Below are positions 25,175 to 33,757 of a stretch of 64,000 bases of DNA, piece by piece. Position numbers and translations under genes: made by a program. Numbering within the stretch: position 1 is the first letter of the stretch; every line of letters begins with the position of its first letter. The notes below the pieces were generated by a model, which was not told the origin of the DNA, ran no database searches, and saw only the letters and a program-made list of their open reading frames with translations. The stretch lies in contig JAWKOC010000003.1 in the NCBI GenBank assembly GCA_041391365.1, positions 62,001 through 126,000 on the forward strand, given 5' to 3'. This DNA is from JAGRAX01 sp041391365. GTDB lineage: Bacteria; Bdellovibrionota_G; JALEGL01; JAGRMV01.

Positions 25175-26260
25175 TTAGAAAATGGCTTTATAGAGAAAAT
25201 CCAACAAAATCACCAGCACGATGATGAAAAAGATATACCCTGACCACTGTAAAAAATTGGCAATGGTTCGCGTGGAAGCCGTGGATTTTTTCAAATCGAC
25301 GCTTTTCCATCTTTTCTTGGAGATATCAGGAAAAGCTGCATTGACACGAAATCCAACTACAGGAAACAACTGCTGCAAAAATTTTTCGACATTTTCTCGA
25401 CGAGAGTCCGGATAATGAATGCGAAGCACTCGGGCAAGATCATCCGCAAAACTGGGCCCATCTCGATACCGATCATCTGGATCGGGTTGCAAAGATTTCA
25501 AAATCACTTCACTGAGCATGGGGGGAATGTCTTTTCGTTTTTTGTGAGGAGTGGGAACCTTGCACGCACGCACGGCATCCAAGGTCGCCTGTTCGTTTTC
25601 CCGCAAGAACAGTCGTGTAGACATGAGCATCTCATAGAGCATCACTCCAACGCTGAAAAGGTCAGATCGATGATCCAAAACCTCTCCATAAGATTGTTCA
25701 GGAGACATGTAGCTGAATTTTCCGCGAATCACTCCAGGCTGCGTTTGCACACCTTTGTTTCGAATCTCGGCAATTCCAAAATCTGCTACCTTGGCTTGGC
25801 AGTTTCGTGTGACCAAAATATTGGGGGGACTGATGTCACGATGAACAATGCCCAAAGGTTGATCATAGTGATCACGTTTGACATGAGCATACGCAAGACC
25901 TTCACAAACATCCATGGTGAACCACAGAGCAACGTCGACAGGAAAGGCCACATTCATATCCATCTGTTGGCGAATGATGTCTCCAAGAGATTTTCCATTG
26001 ATCCACTCCATCGTGAAAAAATAGGAATCCTGAATTTTTCCAAAATCCAACATCTGCACGATGTTGGGGTGACGCAAACTGATGACCGCGCGAGCTTCAT
26101 CGAGAAACATTTGGATGAATTTTTTTTTGGAGGCAAAATTAGGGTGGATACGCTTGAGTGCAATCGGCTCACCATTGGCACTGTAAGCAAGATAGATCTC
26201 CGCCATCCCTCCTACAGCAAGTTTTTTTTCAATCGTATATTTTCCGAACCGTAGCGCCAT
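25175..26260 (-). CDS. Ser/Thr protein kinase with C-terminal membrane anchor
   Basis: A 361-residue Hanks-type kinase: glycine-rich loop VGGMAEIYLA, Lys in EPIALKRIH, catalytic loop VHRDISPPN, ADFG and SYMSPEQSYG. After the kinase domain comes a ~60-residue linker and a single hydrophobic tail (SGYIFFIIVLVILLDFLY), so it is tail-anchored with the kinase in the cytoplasm and no external sensor. It sits upstream of the 90-residue protein, pgk, tpiA and secG, which could couple phosphorylation to glycolysis or secretion. HRDISPPN is the same variant loop as in the kinase at 1959-3743. Confidence 0.9.
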   Translation of the reverse strand: MALRFGKYTIEKKLAVGGMAEIYLAYSANGEPIALKRIHPNFASKKKFIQMFLDEARAVISLRHPNIVQMLDFGKIQDSYFFTMEWINGKSLGDIIRQQMDMNVAFPVDVALWFTMDVCEGLAYAHVKRDHYDQPLGIVHRDISPPNILVTRNCQAKVADFGIAEIRNKGVQTQPGVIRGKFSYMSPEQSYGEVLDHRSDLFSVGVMLYEMLMSTRLFLRENEQATLDAVRACKVPTPHKKRKDIPPMLSEVILKSLQPDPDDRYRDGPSFADDLARVLRIHYPDSRRENVEKFLQQLFPVVGFRVNAAFPDISKKRWKSVDLKKSTASTRTIANFLQWSGYIFFIIVLVILLDFLYKAIF

Positions 26261-26317
26261 GCCTTACATCGTTTGCAAAGCGCTATTGTACTGCAATCTG
26301 AATGAATAGGGAAAAAA

Positions 26318-26533
26318 TCAGACGCCTGCGGACTTCTGTTCGTCCAAAACATTGGCATAGGTGATTTGATCGCCCGCAACTTCTCGAAGCGCGGTCACAA
26401 TGTGCTTGTTTTTGGATCGAACCAAAGCTGTGGAACCTTTGGCCAGCTGACGGGCCCGCTCAGAAACCAAATGGACCAGTGCAAAACGATTGTTAACCTG
26501 TTCTAGGCAATCTTCGATGGAAATTCGAGCCAT
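26318..26533 (-). CDS. rpoZ: RNA polymerase omega subunit
   Basis: A 71-residue omega subunit: MARISIEDCLEQVNNRFALV, the SERARQLAKG helix, then KNKHIVTALREVAGDQITY. It binds beta-prime and aids polymerase assembly and, in many bacteria, ppGpp response. GGAG stands 8 nt before the ATG. The usual gmk neighbour is present but separated by a VWA-protein gene. Confidence 0.93.
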   Translation of the reverse strand: MARISIEDCLEQVNNRFALVHLVSERARQLAKGSTALVRSKNKHIVTALREVAGDQITYANVLDEQKSAGV

Positions 26534-26599
26534 GTGTTTTTCTCCAAATCTACAAAAGTAACGTAGACTGCGTATGTAACGATTTTTTCACAAAAATAC

Positions 26600-26619
26600 A
26601 AGGGTCAAAAATGACCCTT
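26600..26619 (-). terminator. Hairpin terminator after the VWA-protein gene
   Basis: AAGGGTCA (26600-26607) and TGACCCTT (26612-26619) form a perfect 8-bp stem with a 4-nt loop, starting two bases past the VWA stop codon. On the minus strand it is followed by GTATTTTTGTG, a modest U-tract. Confidence 0.6.
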
Positions 26620-26620
26620 A

Positions 26621-27961
26621 CTATTCACAGGTTACAAACGAAATCACAACCTGATCCCCATAGTCCAAACCATTGCTGCTGTTGAGCACAACTTTTTTGG
26701 CCGAGGCATTGTAGGTAAAGGCTGTGGTGGCAGTTCCATCGATTTTGACCGAGATCTGGCTTTCATACCCAGAACAAACCGCTTCACTCAAATGGAACGT
26801 GGTCACAAGCGACACGTTTTGTGCAACCGAAGAAGCCAAACTGCTCAGCGAAGAATTGAAAGCCTGCTGGTTTCCATTGGACGCGTCTTTGAGGTCCGTC
26901 ACCGTCGAGTTTCCCATGAGCTCCGCAATTTCAATCCCGAGATAAAGAGGACCATTCTCTCCCCCACTCGGAAAGCTGCTTCCAGGAACATAGCCGATGT
27001 TGCTAACATAGACAGGCAAGGCGTTGTTGAAGTTTTTCAACCCGTCCACAAACACCTGAGGGGTCAGAGTCTGCGTGTACTGGCCACTGCCATTGATGAC
27101 ACCGTCGGTATAGTAATTTTTTCGAGCCCGCTGTTCTTGACAATCAGGGTCACGAGGACTATCGCTACCGCTGTTGTAGGTCGCATTGAATTTGTATTCC
27201 CCGTCGCAGTTTCCATTGGCTGTGGTGTAGGAATATCCATAGCTCTGCACTTGGGTAGCATTGTTGGAGTCATTCAAAGCACCACCGCAATCGTTTTCAT
27301 CACTCATCATGACAAAAGCTTGCGCGGCATTGGCACGCATACACCCCTTGGCCATGTTGTAGGCCGTATTGGAGGAGCTGGAAAAGCTTTGATACGCAGA
27401 ATAGACCATGCACTCCCCTCCGTCGGAAAGCACATTGTCTTTGAATCCAGACTTATTGTAATTGTCGATGACATTTTGAAGGTTCTGACCAAACTTGGTG
27501 ACAATCTGTGAATTGCTCAAAGACGAAGAGCACAGACATTCCTGGCCGGACGAAGCTCCTTGAATCTTTCCTGTTTTGTTTCCCAAATGTCCGTACATCA
27601 GGGCCACGCAGTAGTCGATCACACCTTGGCTTTCCAGACTGGAAATAAAGTTGGTAACCGATGATTTCAGAGCGGCAAACTCTCCTGTCATCGAACCTGA
27701 GGTATCGATCACAAAATACAGATCCAAGGGGAAGTTTCCAGCGGCATTGGGCTGGGAAAACGAGTTGGTCACATTAAAATAGGTTTTATCTGGATCGTCT
27801 CCATTGGTTGGTGTTTTTTCCGTTTTGGAAACCGAGTCCGGATCGTTGGTTTGAGAGCGAGTGAATGCAGACAGACCCCATCCATAATGTTGTCCACAGT
27901 AAGCCATCAACAGGCTTGCCATAGCCAGCAAACTGGTGGTTATGTATGTTTTGTTCTTCAT
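26621..27961 (-). CDS. VWA-domain lipoprotein
   Basis: A 446-residue exported protein. MKNKTYITTSLLAMASLLMA leads into YC-G (Cys22), an acceptable lipobox. A von Willebrand A domain occupies residues ~80-330, with the MIDAS DTSGS at 86-90 and a later FVMMSDENDCGG, so it should bind a divalent metal and mediate adhesion or protein contact. Several Cys pairs (CLCSSS, GGECMVY, CMRAN) suggest disulfides outside the cytoplasm. The C-terminal ~100 residues form a beta-rich domain ending in Cys. It splits the common gmk-rpoZ pair. An ATG at 27979 would add six residues. Confidence 0.8.
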   Translation of the reverse strand: MKNKTYITTSLLAMASLLMAYCGQHYGWGLSAFTRSQTNDPDSVSKTEKTPTNGDDPDKTYFNVTNSFSQPNAAGNFPLDLYFVIDTSGSMTGEFAALKSSVTNFISSLESQGVIDYCVALMYGHLGNKTGKIQGASSGQECLCSSSLSNSQIVTKFGQNLQNVIDNYNKSGFKDNVLSDGGECMVYSAYQSFSSSSNTAYNMAKGCMRANAAQAFVMMSDENDCGGALNDSNNATQVQSYGYSYTTANGNCDGEYKFNATYNSGSDSPRDPDCQEQRARKNYYTDGVINGSGQYTQTLTPQVFVDGLKNFNNALPVYVSNIGYVPGSSFPSGGENGPLYLGIEIAELMGNSTVTDLKDASNGNQQAFNSSLSSLASSVAQNVSLVTTFHLSEAVCSGYESQISVKIDGTATTAFTYNASAKKVVLNSSNGLDYGDQVVISFVTCE

Positions 27962-28093
27962 GATTCGATTCCTCTCCAAACGTATCGCCGCGTCTACCCG
28001 GGGGCGGACAATACGCGCAACACGAAATCATTCAAGTACCATGCCAAGTCTTTTGGCTGTTATTCTAATGAGTTATTGGATCCCCCGCGCAAA

Positions 28094-28126
28094 ACTTGCA
28101 TACTTTATTTATGCAAATTTTGCATA
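28094..28126. promoter_or_regulatory. Repeated TGCATA palindrome upstream of VWA gene
   Basis: TATGCAAA-T-TTTGCATA (28110-28126) is a perfect 8-bp inverted repeat with one central base. A third TTGCATA copy lies at 28097-28103. They stand ~135 bp before the VWA start in a 219-bp gap with no gene, as expected of a regulator-binding site. No clear promoter hexamers were identified around it. Confidence 0.4.
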
Positions 28127-28180
28127 TACTGGGCCATTTCTCGCCCAATACCTTTATTCAAACGTGATTTTTGCAAACCG

Positions 28181-28801
28181 TCAAGATGATTGTAAAAAAT
28201 TCTCGATGAGGTCTTGATTGCGCGTGAGCCGAAGTCTTTGGCTGCGAACGATGGCCCGCAAATCTTCTACGGCTGTCTCAATCTGATGGTTGATGATGAC
28301 ATAGTCATAATCACTCATGCTGCGAACATCCTGCTGAGCCTCTCTCAAACGCAGGGCATGATCGTCGCTCTGGGCCCGAGGGCGCCCTTTCATTCTCTCT
28401 TCCAGCTCCCGCAAACTGGGCGGCAAAAGCAAAATTCTCACACTCTGAGGAAACAATGTTGCAAGCGCTTTGGCTCCTTGATGTTCAATCACAAGAAGCA
28501 CGTCTTTTCCACGGTCCAATATGTTTTGAATTTCTTGTTTGGAGGTTCCATACTTTCGATCAAAGACATGGGCCCACTCCAAAAATTCATCACAAGAAAT
28601 CATGTGATCGAATTGCGTTTGGTCCACAAAATAATAATCTACGCCGTTTTTTTCCGAAGGACGTGGTGAGCGAGTTGTGTGTGAAATGGTTTTTTCAATT
28701 CCTGCGTCCTTTGCGAGCAATTGTTTGGCCACGCTGGTTTTTCCAGCTGCAGATGGAGAAGACAAAACAAAACAAATTCCTTTGGACTTCGTAGGACTCA
28801 T
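28181..28801 (-). CDS. gmk: Guanylate kinase
   Basis: A 206-residue P-loop kinase phosphorylating GMP to GDP. The P-loop is LSSPSAAGKTSVAKQL, with SHTTRSPRPSEKNGVDYYFV for GMP binding, FLEWAHVFDRKYGT, and a DVLLVIEHQGAKAL segment where most homologues have the sequence DIDxQGA, so Asp is replaced by Glu-His here. It follows yicC by ~90 bp in the same direction, a common arrangement. Confidence 0.94.
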   Translation of the reverse strand: MSPTKSKGICFVLSSPSAAGKTSVAKQLLAKDAGIEKTISHTTRSPRPSEKNGVDYYFVDQTQFDHMISCDEFLEWAHVFDRKYGTSKQEIQNILDRGKDVLLVIEHQGAKALATLFPQSVRILLLPPSLRELEERMKGRPRAQSDDHALRLREAQQDVRSMSDYDYVIINHQIETAVEDLRAIVRSQRLRLTRNQDLIENFLQSS

Positions 28802-28892
28802 ACACCCTCCGTTATATCATAGAAACCATGGAAACGAAGTTGTGTTTCAAAAGCCAGCACATGAGAATTTTTTATTCCGTGATCAAACATCC

Positions 28893-29783
28893 TCATTCGA
28901 GGTTTTGAATTTGTTCACGAATTTTTTCCAATTCCATTTTCATCTGAACCACGAGTTGATTCAACTCACTATCATGAACTTTTGATCCTACGGTATTGAT
29001 CTCTCGATGAATTTCCTGCACCATAAAATCCAACTCCCTTCCTACGCTTTTGGTTTGGGAAGGAAGTTGAACGAGCTGGGTCAAGCGAACAAAATGACTT
29101 TTTAGCCGTGTGATTTCCTCGCTCACATCGCTTCGCTCCGCATGAACCACAACTTCTTGATACACTCGATGGGGATCAATAAGATGTTCACCCATCATTT
29201 CGGAGATTCTTTTTTGGCCTTGTTCAATTTTTTCTTTCATTGATATCCGAGACTGTTTTTGCAAAATGCCAACGTACTTCTCCAGCTCTTTGGAACGCTT
29301 GCGAATATCTTTGATCATGACTTTTCCCTCTCGAATCCTAGACTGCTCAACATTCTCCAAAGACTGTTGCAAAACTTCCAAAAGAAAGGGGGCATGAACA
29401 CTTCCATCGAACTGAGCATGAGTAGCTTGGGAAGCCATACTAAATGCGGTTTGCAGAGGTATTTGAGCATCGATATGCAACTGCTTGCGTATTTTCTCGA
29501 TCTCTTTCCATACTTTTTCCACCACTACGGGATCAAAAAATTGTCCTGCTTTTTTTCCCAAATCTTCTACACGAACTGAAACATCAAATTTTCCGCGCAT
29601 GAATTTTTTTTTGATCTGCTTCTCCATCTCAAATTCCAAACCAAGATCACTCTTTACGCCTTGAATTTTGATTTCAATAAATCGAGAGTTTACGCTTTTT
29701 GTTTCGATCGTATAACGGTGCGTTTGTGTTTTGAGCTCGGCTCTTCCGTACCCTGTCATGCTGGCAACATTGTTTTCCATCAT
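28893..29783 (-). CDS. yicC: YicC family protein (RNase-associated)
   Basis: A 296-residue member of the YicC/YloC family: N-terminal SMTGYGRAELKTQTHRYTIETKSVNSRFIEI and C-terminal GRELDFMVQEIHREINTVGSK, both hallmark blocks. E. coli YicC is an endoribonuclease or RNase adaptor. The middle is a long coiled-coil-like helix rich in Lys and Glu. It starts directly at the end of acpS and precedes gmk, which is a conserved neighbourhood. Either of the two first Met codons could be the start. Confidence 0.92.
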   Translation of the reverse strand: MMENNVASMTGYGRAELKTQTHRYTIETKSVNSRFIEIKIQGVKSDLGLEFEMEKQIKKKFMRGKFDVSVRVEDLGKKAGQFFDPVVVEKVWKEIEKIRKQLHIDAQIPLQTAFSMASQATHAQFDGSVHAPFLLEVLQQSLENVEQSRIREGKVMIKDIRKRSKELEKYVGILQKQSRISMKEKIEQGQKRISEMMGEHLIDPHRVYQEVVVHAERSDVSEEITRLKSHFVRLTQLVQLPSQTKSVGRELDFMVQEIHREINTVGSKVHDSELNQLVVQMKMELEKIREQIQNLE

Positions 29784-30182
29784 TTATTGTTCTTTCTTTC
29801 GGATCAACGCACACGCCATGGCATATTCGTCACAGTGGGAAATGCTGACCTCAATCTCAAGCAGATGATCAACAGATTGATCACCGTGCACGATGGATTT
29901 GATGTAAGGAGATCGATTTTCCCGATGACCCACCTCAATGTTCGAAACAATCAAAGGGAAAAAGGATTGGGCTGCTTTGACCACGGCTTCTTTCGCACAA
30001 AAGGTCCCCGCAAAATGAGGCCATGGATCTGAAAATCGCTCACAATATTCAATTTCACTCTGCAAAAACACTCGTTTCAAAAAAGCCGGACCACACGCAT
30101 CCCCATGCCGAAATCGCGCAATGGATTCTACATCGACCCCGACACTGGGCATGGGAAAAGGTTCTTTGGAGTTTTGCTTCAT
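29784..30182 (-). CDS. acpS: Holo-[acyl-carrier-protein] synthase
   Basis: A 132-residue phosphopantetheinyl transferase that activates ACP for fatty-acid synthesis. The metal-binding GVDVESIARF and AGTFCAKEAVVKA motifs are present, and the C-terminal VSISHCDEYAMACAL block is intact. It abuts yicC with no gap. The first ATG at 30182 adds ~13 residues before the usual start of the fold. The gene diverges from the hexapeptide-repeat frame 35 bp away. Confidence 0.92.
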   Translation of the reverse strand: MKQNSKEPFPMPSVGVDVESIARFRHGDACGPAFLKRVFLQSEIEYCERFSDPWPHFAGTFCAKEAVVKAAQSFFPLIVSNIEVGHRENRSPYIKSIVHGDQSVDHLLEIEVSISHCDEYAMACALIRKKEQ

Positions 30183-30217
30183 GACAAAAACAGCTTCCTG
30201 CTATATATCTGCTTAGC

Positions 30218-30502
30218 GTGAAGAGTACAGCGAAAACCAAAGTCAACCTAAGCATCGGTGCATGCAGCAGCATCGGACCCCATTGCGTGTTGCATTCGGG
30301 AAAACTTGGTGAAAACGTCACCGTGGGAGCCGGAACAATCATCGGCAAAAATGTTTCCATCGATTCCGAAGTGTCGATTGGGGCAGGCTGTTTGATCGAG
30401 GACAATGCGGTGATCGGTCGAAACGTTGTCATCGATTCTGGAGTGATCATCTCCAAAGGCCAAAAAATTCCCGCCAATCAGCACATTTCTCGCAACGCAT
30501 AA
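30218..30502 (+). CDS. Short left-handed beta-helix (hexapeptide-repeat) protein
   Basis: A 94-residue frame with a GTG start, composed almost entirely of hexapeptide repeats ([ILV]-G-x4: SIGPHC, KLGENV, TIIGKN, SIGAGC, VIGRNV). It matches the beta-helix of LpxD/LpxA or GlmU-type acyltransferases but has no N-terminal or C-terminal domain and no catalytic His in the usual place. It may be a decaying lpxD-like fragment or a small stand-alone beta-helix. No ribosome-binding site is seen before the GTG. The strong periodicity supports a real or formerly real gene. Confidence 0.5.
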   Translation: MKSTAKTKVNLSIGACSSIGPHCVLHSGKLGENVTVGAGTIIGKNVSIDSEVSIGAGCLIEDNAVIGRNVVIDSGVIISKGQKIPANQHISRNA

Positions 30503-30667
30503 GATTTTCGCAAAGTCCCATACATGAAGGAGTTCGTAAAAGAAGGGGGGACTTACGACTCATCCTCTCAACGGTACCTTTAACGAAAAGACGGAAGTTC
30601 CGAAAAACTTTACAGTTTTTAAAAAAAATGAAATGCTCCTACTACTTTTGGCCCTATATATATTGCA

Positions 30668-31756
30668 ATGATCGACGCACATATTCAAAACCAAGAACTC
30701 TCAAAAGATTCAGACTTTTTTCTATCTATTTTTAAAGACACATTTGAACCTGGACTTGAGGGAAAATACGCCCTTTCCTTCGAACAAGACTTCTCGCAGC
30801 ATTTGGGATGTGTGTATTCGATTTCAAGCAATGCCTTGGCTGCCAGTTTGCGAAAATGCTTCGCTCACTATGGTCTCGGTGAACACGATGAAGTGATTTG
30901 TACGGCCTGGCTTGGAACCCAGTACATTCAAACTGTGATTTCTTCCAAAATTGTTCCTGTTTTTGCAGAAATTTCACCATACACGTTGGGCATTGATTTC
31001 AGAGATGTGAGCCACAAACTCACATCCAAAACAAAAGCGGTCATCATGACCTATCCCTATGGAATTCCTAGTGACATCAGCTATCTTCATAGTCTTTGCA
31101 AAGAAAAAAACATCGTACTGATTGAAATCGTTCCCCAGGCCTTTGCCACCAAATACAAAAACAAAAACATCGGGACGTTTGGCAATGTTGGACTGATCGA
31201 ATTCCATCCCAAACACATGTACTGCGGAGATCATTCTGGAATCATCATCACCGACGATGAAATGTTGGCGCAGCATCTTCGCGGACCCTACCCCACACAT
31301 GAAACCAGCAGCAATTTTAGCGAACTGGAAGGTGTGATCGGTCTATGGATGCTTGATCAACTTGAAAAAAACGAAACCAAGCGGAATGATCTCGCACAAC
31401 GCTTAGACCGTAACTTGGAAACCATTCCCAATGTGAGCATTTTTCACGAACTGTGCGAAGCCAAATGGGATCGACAAGTGTATCCTCTTCGTGTTTCTTC
31501 GTATGTTCGAGATGAACTTTTCGAAGCTCTCGCCTCACAAGGATTGCGTGTCAAAAAACCCGACCATCCCTCTCACTTGCACTCGTTCATTCAAACGCAT
31601 TTGCGACCACCGCAGTTGATCCAAACAGAAAAACTCTCCAAAGAGTTGATTCTTATTCCGATTGAAGAAGGATTGGGGAAACAGGAAGAAGATGTCTTGG
31701 TGACAACCATTCAATCGTTTTTTGTCAAAACCAAAGATCTTCGCTATTTCGCCTGA
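30668..31756 (+). CDS. DegT/DnrJ/EryC1-type aminotransferase-fold protein, divergent active site
   Basis: A 362-residue fold-type-I PLP protein of the sugar aminotransferase family (SSNALAASLRKCF, EVICTAWLGTQYIQTV, PVFAEISPYTLGID, ...HLRGPYPTHETSSNFSELEGV). Two key places are altered. The EDxAQA motif, whose Asp contacts the PLP ring nitrogen, reads LIEIVPQAFAT, so Asp is Ile. The Lys motif reads FHPKHMYCGDHSG, keeping a Lys but one residue shorter than FxPTKxLxxxGDGG. It may be a non-canonical aminotransferase or a PLP-free regulator or dehydratase. It stands alone after a 165-bp gap with no obvious sugar genes near it. Confidence 0.75.
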   Translation: MIDAHIQNQELSKDSDFFLSIFKDTFEPGLEGKYALSFEQDFSQHLGCVYSISSNALAASLRKCFAHYGLGEHDEVICTAWLGTQYIQTVISSKIVPVFAEISPYTLGIDFRDVSHKLTSKTKAVIMTYPYGIPSDISYLHSLCKEKNIVLIEIVPQAFATKYKNKNIGTFGNVGLIEFHPKHMYCGDHSGIIITDDEMLAQHLRGPYPTHETSSNFSELEGVIGLWMLDQLEKNETKRNDLAQRLDRNLETIPNVSIFHELCEAKWDRQVYPLRVSSYVRDELFEALASQGLRVKKPDHPSHLHSFIQTHLRPPQLIQTEKLSKELILIPIEEGLGKQEEDVLVTTIQSFFVKTKDLRYFA

Positions 31757-31791
31757 TTTCTATTCCGATTTTTTTCGAGAATCAAAAACGT

Positions 31792-33009
31792 TTACGAGTT
31801 CCAAGAAGGATTTTCCAACACGAGGGCGATGCCCTGCCCTCCACCAATGCAGGCACTGACCAGAGCCCATCTCTTATTGGCTCTTGCGAGTTCGTGAAGG
31901 GTTGTGAGTGTGATCCTTGTTCCACTGCACCCCAAAGGATGCCCCAATGCAATTGCTCCACCATTGACGTTGAGTTTGTTTTGATCAATCCCAAGTTCAC
32001 GAACCACCGCAAGAGTCTGCGCAGCAAAGGCTTCGTTGACTTCGATGAGATCCATATCTTTGATGGTTTTGCCAAATTCATTCAACGCCATGCGAGCCGC
32101 AGGAACGGGTCCGATACCCATGATGTCCGGATCACACCCCGCCACACCATAACTTTTTACAACACCCAAAATGGGGAGATTGCGTTTTTTGGCTTCGTAT
32201 CGAGAAGTCACAAGCACCATGGCCGCTCCATCACACATACCACTTGCGTTGCCCGCGGTTACAACTCCGTCTTTCAAAAAAACGGGTGGAAGTTTTCCCA
32301 ATGCTTCTAGAGTTGCATCTTCTCTCACATGCTCATCCGTAGAAACCAATGTGGTTTGTCCTTTGGGCCCTTTGACTTCGACAGGGACAATCTCACGATC
32401 AAAAAATCCTTCTTGTTTGGCACGAGATGCGTGTTGCGATGACTTCAAAGCGAATGCATCGCATTCCTGACGAGATAGATCATATTTTTTGGCAAGATTT
32501 TCGGCCGTGATGGCCATGGGCAACCGATTGTATGAATCCGTGAGTCCTTCTTGCAATGAATCTTGCAAATTTGCATGTCCCATTTTGAACCCGAGGCGAT
32601 ATCCTCGGATCACATGAGGGGCTTGGGTCATGTTCTCTGCCCCACCCGCCAACACCATCTTGGCTCGGCCCAACAAAATTTCAAAAGCTGCATTGATGAT
32701 GGACTGAAACCCGGAACCACACAATCGGTTGACGGTATAGGCCGGAACTTCAATCGGAATTTCACAACGAAGACCCACATGTCTTGAGATGTAGGCCGCG
32801 TCTGCACTGCTTTGAATCACATTTCCTACGATCACGTGATCAATGTCTTGGGGAGAAATCCCAGCTCGCTCGATCGTGGCTTTGGCAGCACAAACCCCCA
32901 AATCGGTGGCTGTCAAAGATGAAAAAGATCCACAAAATTTTCCAAAGGGCGTTCGAGCACCCGCAACGATAACAATTTCACGATTTTGATCAAAATGATT
33001 CCCCAACAT
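31792..33009 (-). CDS. Acetyl-CoA acetyltransferase (second thiolase)
   Basis: A 405-residue thiolase with nucleophilic Cys in VNRLCGSGFQSIINA, GGAIALGHPLGCSGTRIT, and C-terminal catalytic Cys in SACIGGGQGIALV. It is clearly different from the thiolase at 21088-22263. It has an N-terminal extension (MLGNHFDQNREIV) before the first strand. It is isolated between convergent and divergent genes, so its chain-length specificity (acetoacetyl-CoA or 3-oxoadipyl-CoA) cannot be settled here. Confidence 0.92.
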   Translation of the reverse strand: MLGNHFDQNREIVIVAGARTPFGKFCGSFSSLTATDLGVCAAKATIERAGISPQDIDHVIVGNVIQSSADAAYISRHVGLRCEIPIEVPAYTVNRLCGSGFQSIINAAFEILLGRAKMVLAGGAENMTQAPHVIRGYRLGFKMGHANLQDSLQEGLTDSYNRLPMAITAENLAKKYDLSRQECDAFALKSSQHASRAKQEGFFDREIVPVEVKGPKGQTTLVSTDEHVREDATLEALGKLPPVFLKDGVVTAGNASGMCDGAAMVLVTSRYEAKKRNLPILGVVKSYGVAGCDPDIMGIGPVPAARMALNEFGKTIKDMDLIEVNEAFAAQTLAVVRELGIDQNKLNVNGGAIALGHPLGCSGTRITLTTLHELARANKRWALVSACIGGGQGIALVLENPSWNS

Positions 33010-33079
33010 GATCGATACCTAAATCATGCCTATGTTTTTTTCGCAATGTTTTGCCCTTTGAAGGTTTTTCAGATCTGAT

Positions 33080-33706
33080 ATGCTTCCGACCATGAATCCG
33101 AAGACATTGGCTCCCTCGGAGATCGAATCGATCTTGTCTACGTACATGGCGTTTCCTCATGGAAAATCTTATGGACAGGTATCCACCGTAGACCAAGAAG
33201 ACCAACCGGATACTTGCACCGTGCACTGGCATGCCCTGATGAACTGGAATGTTCTGGGATTTTGTACCCATCGACAATCCACCAAATTTCACAACCTTGG
33301 ACAAAATCCATTCTTGTCTGGATGTTATTGGAATCGAGAGCAAGGCTTTCAGCTTCGATGGAAAGCCGTCGCATCTCTAGAAGCCATTTCACAGAACCCG
33401 GAACTCAAACAAAACTTGTGGAACTTGTTGCGCAAAGAAGTACGCACGGCCTACTGGCTTTGTCACATGGGACTCCCCTTGGGCATGGCTGATCTTCCAT
33501 CCATCAACCATGATCAAATCCCTGAGGAATTTTCCCCCGTATTGTGCAATGTTCACGAATGGGATCTTTTTTGGGATGCTTCTTCCCAGAAAGACAGTGA
33601 ATACCGATTTGGGAAACGAACAAAATACATTCTGGATCAAAGCCAACAGTGGGAAGCGAAAAGTGTCAACCATGTGCATTCGGCGATCCTTGAGGGCCCA
33701 AAATAG
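33080..33706 (+). CDS. Pyridoxamine 5'-phosphate oxidase-like flavoprotein
   Basis: A 208-residue protein of the split-barrel FMN-binding fold: KSYGQVSTVDQEDQPDTCTV, WNVLGFCTHRQSTKFHNLGQNP, CYWNREQGFQLRWKAVA. The order and spacing fit the PNPOx-like family (alr4036 type), but I do not see the complete PdxH signature, so vitamin B6 oxidation is only one possibility. The start could be the ATG at 33080 or 33092. It precedes fabH by 51 bp on the same strand. Confidence 0.7.
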   Translation: MLPTMNPKTLAPSEIESILSTYMAFPHGKSYGQVSTVDQEDQPDTCTVHWHALMNWNVLGFCTHRQSTKFHNLGQNPFLSGCYWNREQGFQLRWKAVASLEAISQNPELKQNLWNLLRKEVRTAYWLCHMGLPLGMADLPSINHDQIPEEFSPVLCNVHEWDLFWDASSQKDSEYRFGKRTKYILDQSQQWEAKSVNHVHSAILEGPK

Positions 33707-33757
33707 CCCTGTGGAACCAGGTTCAATTTCTTCCCCAGCTATGATAGAGGAACAAAC

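Noticed and set aside
25415..26254. Open frame antisense to the second Ser/Thr kinase
   Set aside because: The kinase on the other strand has all catalytic motifs; the antisense translation has no family features.
30503..30667. Terminator AAAAACT-TTAC-AGTTTTT before the aminotransferase gene
   Set aside because: The stem is AU-only and short; too weak to call.
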